DNA of 64,000 nt from Nectonema munidae (taxonomy: Eukaryota; Nematomorpha; Nectonematoida; Nectonematidae), in NCBI GenBank assembly GCA_030549495.1, contig JAUIRK010000682.1:62001-126000 (forward strand). The letters are read 5' to 3'. The notes beneath the pieces were generated by a model. The model ran no database searches. It saw only the letters and a program-made list of their open reading frames with translations, and had not been told where the DNA came from. The first letter of the stretch is position 1, and every line of letters starts with the position of its first letter. Made by a program: the position numbers and the translations under genes. Below are positions 10,985 through 23,364 of this stretch, in pieces.

Positions 10985-11940
10985 AAAAAATGAAATATTT
11001 TTATTAAAACCAGCATGGCCGATTTAGTATAAAAACATATATTTAATGTAAAATTTAAAGGAATGTTTTTGGAGACAATTTTTAGAAGTAAAGCGCAATT
11101 TGATTAACATTTATAGGTATTTTCAAATCCTAAATGTAAAAAATGAGTATAGAAATCAAACCATAATGGCCGATTTAGTATAAAAACATATATTTTATAT
11201 AAAATTTGAAGGAATATTTTATCAGATATTTTTCTGATCAATCAAAATTTTGATTGACATTTTCTAAAAAGTAGGCATGTGAAAATTTTAATTATATAAA
11301 GTATTATGCGCCAAAACTGTATATAATTATAAATTTTCAAGGTAGTATATAATATAGACCCTAAGTTATAAGGTTAACTACAGATAATATCAAAATTTTA
11401 GTGAAAATTTTTAATTTTTGATTGAAAGTTTTTGACAGGAAAGGGTCATTCAACTACCATAAAAATGGTATCAAAAGATGCAGCTATGGATTTAAGGAAA
11501 AGTCACAAAATTTGAAGGGATATAATTTAGCCAATTTTGTACAATTAATTTTTTAGTGAATAATTTAAATTATTTTTTGCAGGTTTGACTGATTTATCAT
11601 AAAAAAAGGAATATCACAAATAAACACAACGTACTTGAAAATGTGCATATATGTGTAAAATAACTTTATATAATTATTAGGATAAATAAATTATATATAT
11701 CTTTTTGAGATAAATAAATTTCTTGACAGGTTTGATTTTTTATAAAAAATGAATATCACAACTGAATTCAGCATGCTTGAAAATGGGTATATAATGTGCA
11801 AAAAACTACAAGAAATTTCGTTTTGAAATGAGCTGCCACATATAAATCAATTTTTTGACAGGTTTGATTGCTTTTAATAAAAAATTAATATCACTTTTGC
11901 AATCTGTATTAAAAATCTTTTTTGTCTATTTATTTTGCAC
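10985..11940. repeat. Degenerate tandem array, unit about 130-150 bp
   Basis: The word GGCCGATTTAGTATAAAAAC recurs 151 bp apart (11017 and 11168). Farther on, AGGTTTGA with a following AATATCAC recurs at about 11581, 11728 and 11860, spacings of 147 and 132 bp. Units are diverged, so the array is old. The segment at 11345-11560 has a near copy at 14364-14600, on the other side of the gypsy fossil. A related piece lies at about 46890-47150. It may be satellite DNA or the internal repeat of a non-autonomous transposon. Confidence 0.65.
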
Positions 11941-11988
11941 TGAATTTACCCAGTTTCAAATCTTTCCTATTGAAGAGAATTTTCCTTC

Positions 11989-14345
11989 CAGTTTAACGAC
12001 TACGGTAAGCCAGTGGTTCCAATCAAGAAGGCTTTACTTCCTGGAAAAGAAAAGGCAAAGATCCGCGTGTGTGGGGGCTACTCAGTACCGGTAAAACAAC
12101 AGTTAAAGGATCATCGTCATCCCATACCTCTTTCAGCAGAACTGATGTGCAAGTTAAGAGGTGGTTATGGATTTTCCAAGATTGACTTGGCGGATGCGTA
12201 CAATCAGATTCAGTTGGGGCCTAAAAGTCAGGGGAAGCTCGCCTTGAATACTCACAAAAGGGTTGTGCTACAAAAGAGGCTACCGTTTGGAATCAAGTCG
12301 GCAAAAGGATACTTTCAACAGATGATGGATCAACTGACACAAGATCTGACAGGCATAACCGTCTACTTGGATGATCTATTGGTCAGCGGTAAGGATGCGC
12401 AAGACCACGTCAACAATCTACGGCGCTTTCTACAATGTCTGGATGAAAAAGGACTTCGATGTTGCCTGAAAAAGTGTAAATTTGCACAACAATGCGTTGA
12501 ATACCTGGGGCATTTGCTATCATCTGAAGGAATCGCCAAAGGACATAAGGTTAACAATGTTCTAAAGATGCCTCGCTCAACAAACATTTTTACTCTGAAA
12601 TCCTATCTAGGATCTCTCCTGTTCTACTCCAAGTTTATGCCTCAAAACTACTCAAAATCCTTGGAAGCTCTATACCGCCTAACCAAGAAGTTCGAACCTT
12701 GGCACTGGGGTCAAGAACTGGAAGATGCATATCTTAAATCGAAGGAGTTTCTGTCGTCGGATAATGTGCTTCTCCATTACAATAGAGCACTACCTGTCGG
12801 AATTTCCTGTGATGCATCCAGCATCAGAATCGGAGATGTTCTATTCCATCGTTACCAAGACGGCAGCGAAAGTCCAATCTCCAATGTTTCCAAAATCCTT
12901 ACTGAAACTCAGGAAAATTACAGCCAAATTCAGAAAGAAGCCCTTGCCATCGTCTTCGGATTGAAGAAATCCTACCAGTACATATACGGACGGAAGTTCA
13001 CTTTGGTCACGGACCATCGACCTCTCATTGCGATGATTGGACAAGGAAAAGTTACCCCCACCCTCGCCGCAAATCGTCTTGCTTGGTGGGCCATGATGTT
13101 GAATCAGTTTGATTACGACATTGAATACCGAAAAACCATGGATCACTCCAATGCTGATGCTCTGAGTCGCCTGCCTGCGTTCACCGACCCAATTTTTGAT
13201 GGTGAGAAAAGTAAGGACGATTACGAGGTGGTTTGCGCGGTTGAAGACATCAATCAACGAGTGGAACCCAGCAACGCCCTTCAACGCGAATCAGCAAAAG
13301 ATTCAGTCATTTCTACAATCATGCGGTGTACACGCGAAGGATGGCCTCCAAAGAAAAGTGACGAAGGTAGTGAAATGCAACGCTTTAGACAAGTTGCCGA
13401 TTCTCTAGCCGTAATCAACGGATGCTTTGTCATGGGATCCCGAGTCGTTGTCCCAGCCGTCCTCCGCAAAAAATTCCTGGATCAGCTTCACATTGGCCAT
13501 TTCGGGATAGAACGCATGAAGCAGCTAGCACGAAATTCCGTTTACTGGCCGAACATTGCAGATGACATCGAAGCCACCTGCAGGAGTTGTGTTCCTTGCG
13601 GAGAACACTAGAGGAAGCCATCCAAGCCAACAGTTCACCCTTGGATGCTACCAGAAAAGCCATGGAGTCGACTACACTTGGATCATGGTATTAACTTTCT
13701 AGGATCCAATTGGTTTGTCCTAGTCGATGCATACTCCAAATACCCCTGTGTGCACCCAACGCAGTCGATTACAACAAAAGCGACGATAGACCTGTTGGAA
13801 GAGGATTTGCACATTTTGGGTATCCGCATACACTGGTAACCGATTTCCAGTCCTGGTTCAAAGAACGGGGGATAACTCATCTCACCGCAGGACCATACCA
13901 TCCGGCTACAAATGGAGCAGTCGAACGATTGATCCAAACTGTCAAGCAGTCTCTACGGAAATCCTCGCTTCCTCGGAGAAGAGCACTGCAAGAATTCCTG
14001 ATGCAGTATCGCCGAACGCCCAACTCTAAGGGATATTCACCAAGCGAACTGCTCAACTCCCGTCAGATCCTCACAAAGATCGATGTACTGCTGCCATCTC
14101 CAGCTCATGCTGCTCAAGAAAAGCAAGCCAAGGAAGCTTCAAGGTCACAAGTACAAAAAAGCTTATCGATGTTGGCTCATCGCTACAATATTGGGGACGC
14201 TGTATACACGCTCTACTTCGGTCCACGCCACGAAAAAACACCCGATGGGTTCCTGCCGTTGTTACCATGCGCAAAGGTACGCGAACATAAAATGTCCGAG
14301 TCCAGCCTTGTGGACCTACCTGGAGACGTCACGTTGAGCAGCTAC
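11989..14345 (+). mobile_element. Ty3/gypsy retrotransposon fossil, copy A (pol only)
   Basis: Truncated and broken copy. The readable parts, in order, are reverse transcriptase (about 12000-12570, with the YLDD box near 12364), RNase H (about 12740-13190), the integrase zinc-binding region (about 13480-13610), and the integrase core and C-terminal part (to about 14330). It lacks gag, protease and both LTRs, and it is broken inside by a few changes (about three to five). It belongs to the same family as copy B at 29.6-33.5 kb. It lies within the degenerate tandem array that continues on both sides. The moderate decay suggests middle age. Confidence 0.85.
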
Positions 14346-14363
14346 AACGAATTTTCAAACGAG

Positions 14364-14640
14364 TATATAATATAGAAAATATAGAACCATAGTTATAAGC
14401 TTAACTAGAGATACTGTCAGAATTTTGCTGGAAAAGTTTAACTTTTGATTTTGATTGACAGATTTAGGCATGAAAAGGTCATTCAACTGTCATGAAAATG
14501 GTATCAAAAGATGCAGCTATCAATTTTAGGAAATACCACGAAGTATGGTAGCAAAAGATGTAGCCAATTGTACAAGGGAAATTTTAGTTAAGGAGGGGGG
14601 GGGGCTATAGGGTTAAGCTGATAACCCTTTTTTCTGATAA
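14364..14640. repeat. Right-hand continuation of the tandem array
   Basis: Matches 11345-11560 closely, sharing the words TCATTCAACT, ATGGTATCAAAAGATGCAGC and TATATAATATAG. It ends at a run of G residues near 14594-14605. Confidence 0.7.
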
Positions 14641-15296
14641 ATATATATACAGTCAAACCTGTGTTAGCGGTCACCTGCCTATGGCAGCCACCTGCTGATA
14701 GCGGCCAAAAGAAATTCCCTCGCAAATGAAAACAGTCTTACATACCTTGTGTATAGCGGTCACCTCTTCAATGCGGCCACTTGTTTTCAATCAAAACACA
14801 GGTTTTTACTTTAGTATAACGGCCATTGATGTTTTTTACTTAAAAATTTTCAGGCTGCACGCAAAGATATTGTTGTAACAAACTTTTATCTTTGCAGCCT
14901 TTTAGTCAGTTTTATTTTTATCAAATCAGATTAAAACTTATTTTATACGCATAGAATTTTAATCTTTCGAGCAGGAAATGTTGTACTTGATAGTATAAGG
15001 ATTAAAAGCTTAAGGGTTAATTATAAGGATTAAAAGCTTAAAGCTTATATTATATTAGAAATTACCCAAAATTATTCCTTGTTAACTTTTATAGTTCCAA
15101 AAAACTTCCACCAGTAAACAACTTCTGATATCGAAGTTTCATCATGCAAATTGCATTAAATCTGCGCCATGTGTTTGAGTTCAAGGTAATTAAAGTAACC
15201 TGGGTATAAATAAGAATGATTTGAAGGTATACCCACCATTTATAGTTTTTTTCCTTTACTTTCTCTTAAAATTTATATTTGTTACATAGGTTTAAT

Positions 15297-16812
15297 ATGA
15301 CTTCATGTGGGTTTCCTTTGTCATTGGAGAAAAAGATTGAGGTTATTAAAATGCATGAACAAAGTAAAGTGAGTACACGATCCATTGCTAATAAACTTAC
15401 TTTTCAAGGTTACTCTTGTGGTCGCACACAGATTCTCAACATTATCAAACGCAAAGCTGAATGGTTAGAGGAATTTCAAAATAACGCGCCTCTTAATCGC
15501 AAAAGAAAAATAAGAAAGAGCGAAAACGACGAACTTACCTTTATTCTTTGAGTGGTTTAAAGACACAACGGCACGTATGTTACCAGTTAGTGGAACGCTT
15601 CTGCAAGAAAAGGCTCAAGCATTTGCAGCTGAACTGGATCTAAAGAAATTTAAAGCTTCCAACGGATGTTTAGAAGCATTTAGAAAACGTAATAATATTG
15701 TTTTTGGTAAAATAAATGGAGAGAGTGGAGAAGTAGTTAAAGCTGCCACTTCAGAGTGGATAACAAAAATACTTAAGCTCTGCGAAAATTACAAGCTCTG
15801 CGAAAATTACAAACTCTGCGATATTTATAATTCAGATGAGACAGGTCTCTTTTATAAAACTTCATTAGACTCTACACTTCATTTAAAAGGCGTCACTTGC
15901 TCTGGAGGTAAAAAGTCGAAAGAGCGCATCACTGTCATGCTATGTGCAAGCGCAGAGGGAGACAAAGAGAAGTTAATGGTAATTGGAAAGTCTATCAAGC
16001 CACGTTGTTTTGGCAAAATCAATAAAAATGATCTCCCAGTAGACTACCATGCTAACAAGAGGGCATTGATGACTAGTAATATTTTTGAAGTTTTTATTCG
16101 CAAGCTTGATGCTAAAATGGCGAGACAAAACAGAAAAATTATCATGATTCTTGACAATGCTCCCTGCCATCCTCGACTTTGTTTAGAAAACATTAAATTA
16201 CTTTTCCTGCCTCCAAACACAACTTCTGTCACTCAACCCATGGATCAAGGCATCATTCAAGCTATTAAAATAAAGTTTAGAAAACTTCACCTAAAGCATA
16301 TCATGAGCCAGATGGAGCAAGATCCTGCTTTGACGGCACCTGATCTTATGAAGAATTCAAATATCCTGCAAGCTATATATAGAGTTAATAAAGCATGGCT
16401 CGAAGTAGATCCTAATTCAATCTAAAAGTGTTTCAGTAAATGCGGTGTTGGACCTAAAGAATCCATAACAGATCATGCTAGAGAAAGTAGTGATGATTTT
16501 GAATCTATCTGTAAAGAACATCTTCAAATATCATTTCAAGAACTTGTTGAGATTGATGCGTGCCTGGATACGGTGAATAATGAGACTGATTTAACCATTG
16601 AAAGTTATCGTCAAAGAATTAAAAACCAAGATCCAGATGAAAACAGTGAAAGTGAAACTGACGTGTTCAATTTACATGCAGAATCTTCTCTTTGTAGTTT
16701 AGCAGATGCAAGAAAATACGTGGCAGATCTGAAAAAACTCGCCATCAACAAAGGTTACGAAGGCATTTTGCTTCACTTTCACAACTTCGCGCCAACAAAT
16801 CACCACTACTAA
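15297..16812 (+). pseudogene. Tigger-type transposase (DDD), broken
   Basis: The start MTSCGFPLSLEKKIEVIKM leads into a pipsqueak/CENP-B-like helix-turn-helix. After a one-base frameshift near 15545 (two frames overlap around FEWFKDTTARMLPVSG), the CENP-B second DNA-binding domain follows (LQEKAQAFAAELDL). The DDE/D catalytic domain has all three acidic positions: YNSDETGLF at about 15825, ILDNAPCHP at about 16147, and QPMDQGIIQAIK at about 16237. An in-frame stop at 16423-16425 precedes the acidic C-terminal tail. At 15775-15828 an 18-bp unit is repeated twice plus one diverged copy (LCENYK repeated). The gene is inactive as it stands. Confidence 0.88.
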
Positions 16813-17165
16813 ACTCATACATGAATAAAATATCATCCAAGCACACACCCTTCACCCGAATGTCCTTTATGCCAGTACCACACACATGACACACAACATC
16901 TATCCAACTGCAAACATATCACAACCAATTTGAAACCGATAGATCTCTGGGCGAATCCCGTAAGTGTGGCTGAGTTGCTTTCCAGATGATCTTCGAAACT
17001 GGAGTGGGAGCTGGAGTGCGACATGAGGGTTCACTCTTCAGATGTCGAATTGTGAACGAGGTCGACAACAACAACAAGGCATTTTGCGCAAATGTGAAGA
17101 CTTGGATGATGAGATCTTGAATCAAGAACAGAGTCGAAGGAAGAACGCAAAACAAAACACAATGT
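16770..17165 (+). mobile_element. LINE ORF2 C-terminal fragment inserted in the Tigger element
   Basis: The translation gives QLRANKSPLLNSYMNKI, then CPLCQYHTHDTQHLSNC and LKPIDLWANPVSVAELL. This is the characteristic Cys-His end of ORF2 in Jockey/I/R1-type non-LTR retrotransposons. One frame change separates the first part from the second. Only the last 130 or so codons are present, a usual 5'-truncated LINE copy. It is related to the fragment at 985-1130. Confidence 0.72.
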
Positions 17166-17419
17166 TAGACTTTATCAAGAAGATATGAAATTCAAATTAC
17201 AGTTTGTTTTATATATTTTTACTGAAATAAATTTCGATATTACTACGTTTTTTTATTCATTAATAGAGTAAATCTTTTTAGATGAATGTACTTACTACAT
17301 ACAATGAGTTGATGAAGTAACTACGAATTTTAATTTTATGATCATACTGTATACAGCGGCCACCCTCCTATAACAGCCACCTTTTTGGTTTCCCTTGAAT
17401 GGTCGCTATAGGCTATATA

Positions 17420-18825
17420 ATTTTACCGAGAAATAGAGATAATATTATATTCAATATGTTGTCCATTCAAAAATAATATCATTATTTATACCTGTTAGTA
17501 GTTATATATCTAAAGAAATCAGAAATCAAATCTTTTACATATCCTTCATTTTTTAGATTTGTATTTTATGGTAAATACTAAATGAAAAGAAAATTATGTT
17601 ATGTTTTGCTATTAAAAACATTGTTGGCTGTCAATCGTAAGTTCCTTACTCATAACCGCTTAGGCATATATGCGTGTTAACCCTGTTTGGGCAATTATCT
17701 TACCTGTTTCCATGCAAGTATGGTTCGAAATACTTCTAAAAAAGAAATTCACAATATTGGCTTTAAGCAGTAAGAGTTGTTAGAGTCAATGAAGGACTAT
17801 GGTAGTGGTCTATACAGTTTGAAAATTAACTAAAACTTGGCATTTTTGAGTCGATGGACATCGGCTTTGTGTATTAGCCTAATAAAAATAACTAGAAATG
17901 GAAAAATTTTATAGATGAAAATAAACTCAACAGCTTTTCCTGAACATTTATTTTAAGCAAAACAATCTTAAATCACATATAAGTTGGAAGTAAAGTATCA
18001 TGGAAAAATAAGCAAAGGTTTATTTCTTTCGATAACGTCGTACAATAGGCGGATTAGCCTTCTTTTTTTGATGATTTTTCCACCAAGCTCTGACGATAAA
18101 AAAACCCCAGAAAGATAACCATAGCTTAGAAGTCTTAAAAGAACAAAAACACGATTAACAAGTTGTTTTAAATGTTTATATATTTAACTTAGATATAAAG
18201 AGAGATTAAAAATAATATAAAACTTCCAAAACATCAAGAGGTTGAACATGGAAGGCAACTTCTAATAATAATTTTAGTCACTATATATCAAAACCACAAA
18301 AATGTCAAGGCCTAAGGAAACCTCTTAAACTTTTTAGCGACTATAATCCATTTTATAGAAATTTATCTCTATATAAGATTTGATATGTATACAAAAGGAA
18401 ATAATATTATAAAATGTAACTTTTTATAAAAAAAATTCCTACCATATCATTTTGATAAAATAATAAATTTGGAGACATTTGTGTAATATTTCATTTTTTG
18501 ATAGTTTACTACAATTAAATTTCTAATAATAATCTCTTTGAATGGAATTAAATTTGAATGTTTAAATTTCTTTGTGTATTATTTATATCTTAGTGTTAGA
18601 GAATATGAAATTAGTATTTTTATTGATTTTGTTATCATCAAGAACTTAATTTCATTTAGAAAAATATATCTTGAGAAATTGAAACGTACCGATCTGTTAA
18701 AAAGTGTAACTATATATCATTCGATATATAACATATGACAAAATTTTATTACAACATATTTTATATAATATATGTTAAAGGTAGAAAATGTTTCTTGATG
18801 AAAATTTGTATTTTTCTATGTAGGT
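17420..18825. other. AT-rich spacer, nothing convincing
   Basis: A short frame starting MVRNTSKKEIHNIGF at about 17719 resembles the N-terminus of some pogo-type transposases but ends after 17 codons. A 66-codon frame at 18538-18738 has AT-driven composition. No gene is supported. Confidence 0.4.
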
Positions 18826-19290
18826 CATTATGAATAGGAGGTAGTATTAGAGGAGTACGAGTGAAAGAAAAAGATTCATCGAAGAAAAATGCCTTCTTTG
18901 CAATAGTATCTATTTTGGAGAAACCAAAAGAGCGTCAATATCCCGCACCTCGGTGATGCTAACTTTAAAGCGTTGATAAGGAACTAGGCCACAACTACCT
19001 TACAATTCATAAAGATACACCAAGCGTACAAGCCTCACTCTCAATTGAAGTAATTAATTACGCAGCAAGCTACCTCCAGCGACAACACACATCAGAACAA
19101 TAAAGCCACATATCAACACTCACTTTACACTTACCTTTAACACGCACCACAGACACAAACAATAACCTCCAAATAACACCTCTAACACAACTGAAACTCA
19201 CCTCATTTACTCACCGTTATCTATACTATTAACTTTTACAACTGAAGAAGGTCGCAATGAAATATTTTGTATTTCTATCCTTGATCTATT
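18826..19290 (+). other. C-rich stretch ending in a LINE-like tail motif
   Basis: From about 18900 to 19240 the plus strand is rich in C and A and poor in G, unlike its surroundings. It ends with CTGAAGAAGGTCGCAATGAA followed by T-rich sequence. A similar ending (TGAAAAAGACCGTAAGGTCG) occurs at about 63124, after another C-rich stretch. This may be the 3' end of a retroelement family, which is inference. Confidence 0.3.
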
Positions 19291-19439
19291 TATTTATACT
19301 TTATTTTAGCATTATATCTAAATTTTAATAAAGTCGTGTATATTTCCATTAGGCTTATCTTAATGAAGCAAACCGACTTTACCTTATTCTCCATAAATCC
19401 ATGAAGATAGTATCAAGGAAAAAATGTTACAATGTGATG

Positions 19440-20200
19440 AATTTATGACAACTAAAAAGAATCCAGATTATCTTTAAAATATTGGATGGGTTTCTGAGAA
19501 AAACAGGTCTAGATTAGAGCAAGTTTTTCTAGCTAGCCAGTGCAAATGATTTCATGGCTTTCTCAAAGAAAAAAACGAAGATGTTGACGCTAAGCTCTTT
19601 CATCAGTATACCGTGGCTTCACACAGCAGCCATGAGTCAATCAAGGTTGTTTAGTGTCATATGATCAATATGGTAAACCTGGTCAAATCAAAGTGTTTGA
19701 AAAGTGGCATATTCAAACAGCAGTGTGAAGAAATGGGAGCTTATTATGAAAAATTACTCTACCATAAAGGAGTTCGATGGCTGCCACGTATGAAAAGCCT
19801 TGTTCGTGTTGCTGAACTACATGAATTATTTCATGTATTTGTGCAAAAGAAAAGATCATGCCTCATTAATCTGTTTGACGATGAATTATGGTTAACAGGT
19901 CTGTGCCTCTTAGCTGACATCCCTGGAGAGATAAGAACAGGGAAGCTTCACAGAATACAGAACAAATCACTGGAACTTCGGGTAAACACCGTTACCTTTT
20001 GTGTAAAACTGCAAATATAGATTAGATGTATTGGAATGTTGCACAATTTCTTACTTTGGATGACATACTTGATACGCTGAATTTTGAAGAAATTACCACA
20101 TGAAGACAGACATTAGAGATGACCTATCTGGCCTCTTAGAAAGGATGCTGAAGTACTTACAATATCTCAAAGGTCCCAACTGTTAATGAATAAAATCCTT
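19440..20200 (+). pseudogene. hAT transposase fragment (ZBED5/GTF2IRD2-like)
   Basis: The frame at 19661-20020 contains MINMVNLVKSKCLKS, GVRWLPRMKSLVRVAELHE and FDDELWLTGLCLLADI, the middle of ZBED5-type hAT transposases (normally VRWLSRGK...FWLARLAYLADIF). Degenerate flanking parts are readable upstream (VASHSSHESIK) and downstream (RDDLSGLLERMLKYL). The gene is broken by stops on both sides. The matching C-terminal end appears at 20660-20790, separated by a LINE piece. Confidence 0.72.
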
Positions 20201-20214
20201 TTTTTGTGAGTAAA

Positions 20215-20470
20215 GATATGATAATAATAATAATAATAATCGTTTTAATGTTATTTTCCTACCGAGCATCTTCTAGCCGGTTTTACAATTATGAAATATT
20301 TATTCAACTTTTCCTATTTTACTCATCGCCTAATTTTAAATGTCTTTTTCTCATATCTTTCTCAACTACTTCTTTCCATGTTATTTTTGGCCTCCTTTGA
20401 CCTTTACTTAAATTTCGTAATTTATACAGTGTTCCAATAAACTCTTCGTTTGGTCTCCAATTTACATGAT
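20215..20470 (-). mobile_element. LINE 3' end with (ATT)n tail
   Basis: On the minus strand the segment KGQRRPKITWKEVVEKDM near 20380 matches the conserved end of many invertebrate LINE ORF2 proteins (GRPRKTWREVVEKD type). It is followed toward lower coordinates by a (ATT)n microsatellite at 20219-20240, a usual LINE tail. The piece is short and 5'-truncated. It interrupts the hAT relic of 19440-20790. Confidence 0.62.
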
Positions 20471-20659
20471 AAAACCATCTTAGTCTTTGCTTCCCTTAAT
20501 ATTAGGGCACCTACTATGTATCCGCTTATTGCAGAACACACAAAGAATTAAATTTCTTTTAACTCTTTTACTACAAACGATACAGGAATCTATCTTATTA
20601 ACTAAATATATGTTTCTATATATATTATTCTATCTTGTATACAAAATAAACCAGCACCC

Positions 20660-20790
20660 TCTATAACAGTACAAATTCATCTAGGATTTTCTACCAATCA
20701 AGATTTGAATATGAAGACCAAGAAACGGAACAGACTCAACATTTCATCTGATGCCCGATTAGCCCATTCAGTAACAAGCCAGTATAAAAA
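20660..20790 (+). pseudogene. hAT C-terminal dimerisation fragment
   Basis: MKTKKRNRLNISSDARLAHS matches the end of the hATC dimerisation domain of ZBED5-type transposases (usual form: IKTKKRNRL, then D-RLA). Orientation and family fit the remnant at 19440-20200, so the two were probably one element split by later insertions. Confidence 0.6.
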
Positions 20791-20799
20791 ATGCAGTAA

Positions 20800-21300
20800 G
20801 CTTAACCCTCAGCCTTGAAAAGCAGAGCAAGCATAAAATATGTTTTGCATTTATGATGTTGCTCGATCCTTAATATATAGAGCTAATAGGTCGCCATATA
20901 ACCTGTGCAGTTCATTATGTATCTGCAAAAAAAAGAAAACATCTGATATATCTTAGGGTAATTGATTATTTCTAATTTTGCATTTGGGGTAATCATTTTG
21001 AAAAGATTGGCAAGCACTGTCTTAGGCTAATTCAATTTTTATGCTGTTTGGAAGAAGATGGACGGTAAATAACTCTTCTTATTTTGGTAGACAGAAATCT
21101 GAAAACATTTAAAAATTATTCATAAAATTTATCACAAAAAGAAAGAGAATCTTTGCTACGTTTTTGCAAAGAATTGATTGAAATTTCTACTCTTACAAAG
21201 TTTATGCCAGAAGACAAACTAATTTTCGTTATTTTGAGTCTAAAATAAAGAAAAAATGGAAGCTTTTATGGTTTGTTTATACTCAGTGGTGCATAAAAGG
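20800..21300. other. AT-rich spacer, nothing recognised
   Basis: No open frame or repeat structure that I can support. Confidence 0.35.
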
Positions 21301-22150
21301 CTCATTATCGTTAAACTATAGATTTTTGGCAAAATAGACATGAACGGGTAATTTTAGAGCTATCATGTCTCGAAAAAGATTCATAGTAAAAAATTTGCAA
21401 GTTGTTAATTGAAACTGTAATTGCACCTCCACACCTAACTAATGACGAACAACTTTAGAGTCCCATGGTAATGTTGGTTTCAAACAATATATTCCATCTA
21501 AACCAGGAGAGTTTGTAATCAAAATGTTTTTGATAAAGAGTAGTATGTGAATATATCTTTAAAAGTTTAATTTATATTGGCTCTCAAATCTATAAAGAAA
21601 CATTTATTCAAGACTGTTAAAATAATATAGAAGCAATTATTCTTGAACTTTTTGAGACCTTTTATAATTGACACGTGACCATTTTTTCCTATCTTGTCAT
21701 CTTGTTGATGACTCAAAAAAGCCGACTTAGGCTGCAAAAATAAAAATGTATTCAGCTGAAGCTAGAAAGAAAGAAAGCGCTTTCATTTTCAATGGAAAAA
21801 AATATGTTGTTTTATGATGAAAAAACATTTCCAGTTATGTTAATAATTTTTAAGATCATTACTTGACATAGAAATAACGCAAAGCGAAGCCAGGTTTTAT
21901 TTTATAACGAACCTTAGAGTGGGGTAGATAAAAAGCTTTCACTTGTGGAGGAAAGTGTAGAAGATGGTCTTTACTTTTGCATGCATTTTATTGATTTGTC
22001 TTGCATAAATGATCTCTATTAGTTGGCTGGCAAGCCATATTTTTTTGGTTTTGAGACTCCAAAGTACATTTTGAAACCACATCTCCCTTTGAAAGGAAAT
22101 AAAGCTTCATCAATCCCAAGGTACTCCATGTGGAGTGTTTTCATCGATCA
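21300..22150 (-). pseudogene. PiggyBac transposase remnant
   Basis: On the minus strand at 22010-22115 the translation IDEALFPFKGRCGFKMY is the conserved block around the first catalytic Asp of piggyBac transposases (usual DEALVPFRGR...QYMP). The following VSKPKKYGL also fits. Downstream toward 21300 the sequence is too broken to follow with confidence. Termini were not identified. It differs in sequence from the piggyBac gene at 50.4-51.9 kb. Confidence 0.55.
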
Positions 22151-22379
22151 CAATCATTAGTAAAAACAGAACAAATTGTTGTAAATTTTTTTTAATTCAA
22201 AAAAGTAAATATTTTTTTATGATCTAAGAAAACATAAGTAAGCTTAGAAAAAATAACTGTTTTTTAAGTTACTTGTTTACTATAGTCGATCTAAAAGTGT
22301 GAATGGTAAATTTACAATAAAACTAAAATAAGAAATAACTTTTTATTGACATTATTATTTAATTTGAAAGAGTAACAAA

Positions 22380-22540
22380 TTTTTCTGATAATTTGTTTTT
22401 TTCTGATGATAAAAGGTTCATTCAAACATCAAAGCTAAAAAGGATAGACAATTTATCAAACGAAGAATTTTTACTGTTAAAAATTGAAGATAAGGAACGT
22501 TTTCCTTTTATGACATATGATTTAGAAACAAATAATAATA
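22380..22540 (+). other. Open segment of unknown nature
   Basis: A plus-strand frame reading TSKLKRIDNLSNEEFLLLKI, followed by a charged, non-repetitive stretch, stays open for about 55 codons with composition unlike its AT-rich flanks. It might be an exon or a transposon piece; no domain was recognised. Confidence 0.2.
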
Positions 22541-22689
22541 GAAGGTACTAAAAATCTTGTAGTTAAAATTTGAGATTATTATATAAAATAGCACTTTAAA
22601 ATTTAGTTGGGTATTTAAATACTCCACCGCATTAATTAAGTGTTCTGGGTTTTGAAATACTATGCATGAAACACAAATTTTGTAAAACT

Positions 22690-22785
22690 TAGAGAGGGCT
22701 GAAAGTAGAAACGGGGCGGTAAGGGCTGGAAGTAGAAACAGAGAGGGGAGGGGCTGAAAGTAGAAACGGAGGAGGGGACTTGTGC
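22690..22785. repeat. Minisatellite, unit about 31 bp, three copies
   Basis: GGCTGAAAGTAGAAAC (once GGCTGGAAGTAGAAAC) recurs at about 31-bp spacing at 22695, 22726 and 22757, separated by G-rich linkers. Confidence 0.75.
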
Positions 22786-23364
22786 TTATAAAATATATAG
22801 ATAAGTCGGGCTTTGATATACATGTGTGATATCCCAAGATATACACATAATTACACATTTGCAATATAGATTTATACAAGATACTTTTATACATCTAGAA
22901 AAACATGGACCGATTAGGAACATTTAAAGCCACTTACATCAGTCATATTGGATTCTGGACTCAACATAAAATGTAATATGAAAAAGATCTAAGCAATCAA
23001 AATAAACCTGCACATAACAGTGGCGGATCTAGAAAATTTCTATGGGGGGTGGATAATTAAAATTATGGTTCAAATTTTTGGAGGTTCACACATTTACTAT
23101 ATTGTTTTTGGTTCAAAAATTCATCCTAAATGAACCGAAAGTTTTAACAACGCTTTCCGTTTGAGGAACATGAGGCCAGGTGTAGACAACAATAGTTACC
23201 GATTAGACGTAGGTATGGCTAACAATTCAATATTGATAAACAAGGCCGGAGATTGACTTTCCCATGATTACTGGGCTCACAATATTTTTACTTTTATCGA
23301 GAATCTGAGAGCCGATTTGAAGAATGATAACAAAAAAATAAAACTTTTCAAAAAATGCAATATT

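Larger units (their letters stand above)
14650..17415 (+). mobile_element. pogo/Tigger DNA transposon
   Basis: The left end CAGTCAAACCTGTGTTAGCG at 14650, after TA, is typical of Tigger-like pogo elements. GCGGTCACC-type repeats follow. The right side at about 17355-17415 carries the inverted GCGGCCACC, CAGCCACC and GGTCGCTATA words. The last eight or so bases of the right end no longer match. The element holds a broken transposase gene at 15297-16810 and a LINE fragment inserted between that gene and the right terminus. Confidence 0.8.

Noticed and set aside
12363-13284. Minus-strand ORFs in the first gypsy fossil
   Set aside because: Antisense shadows of the pol reading.
17719-17770. Short MVRNTSKKEIHNIGF reading as a pogo-type N-terminus
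   Set aside because: Too short, ends after 17 codons, no supporting sequence downstream.
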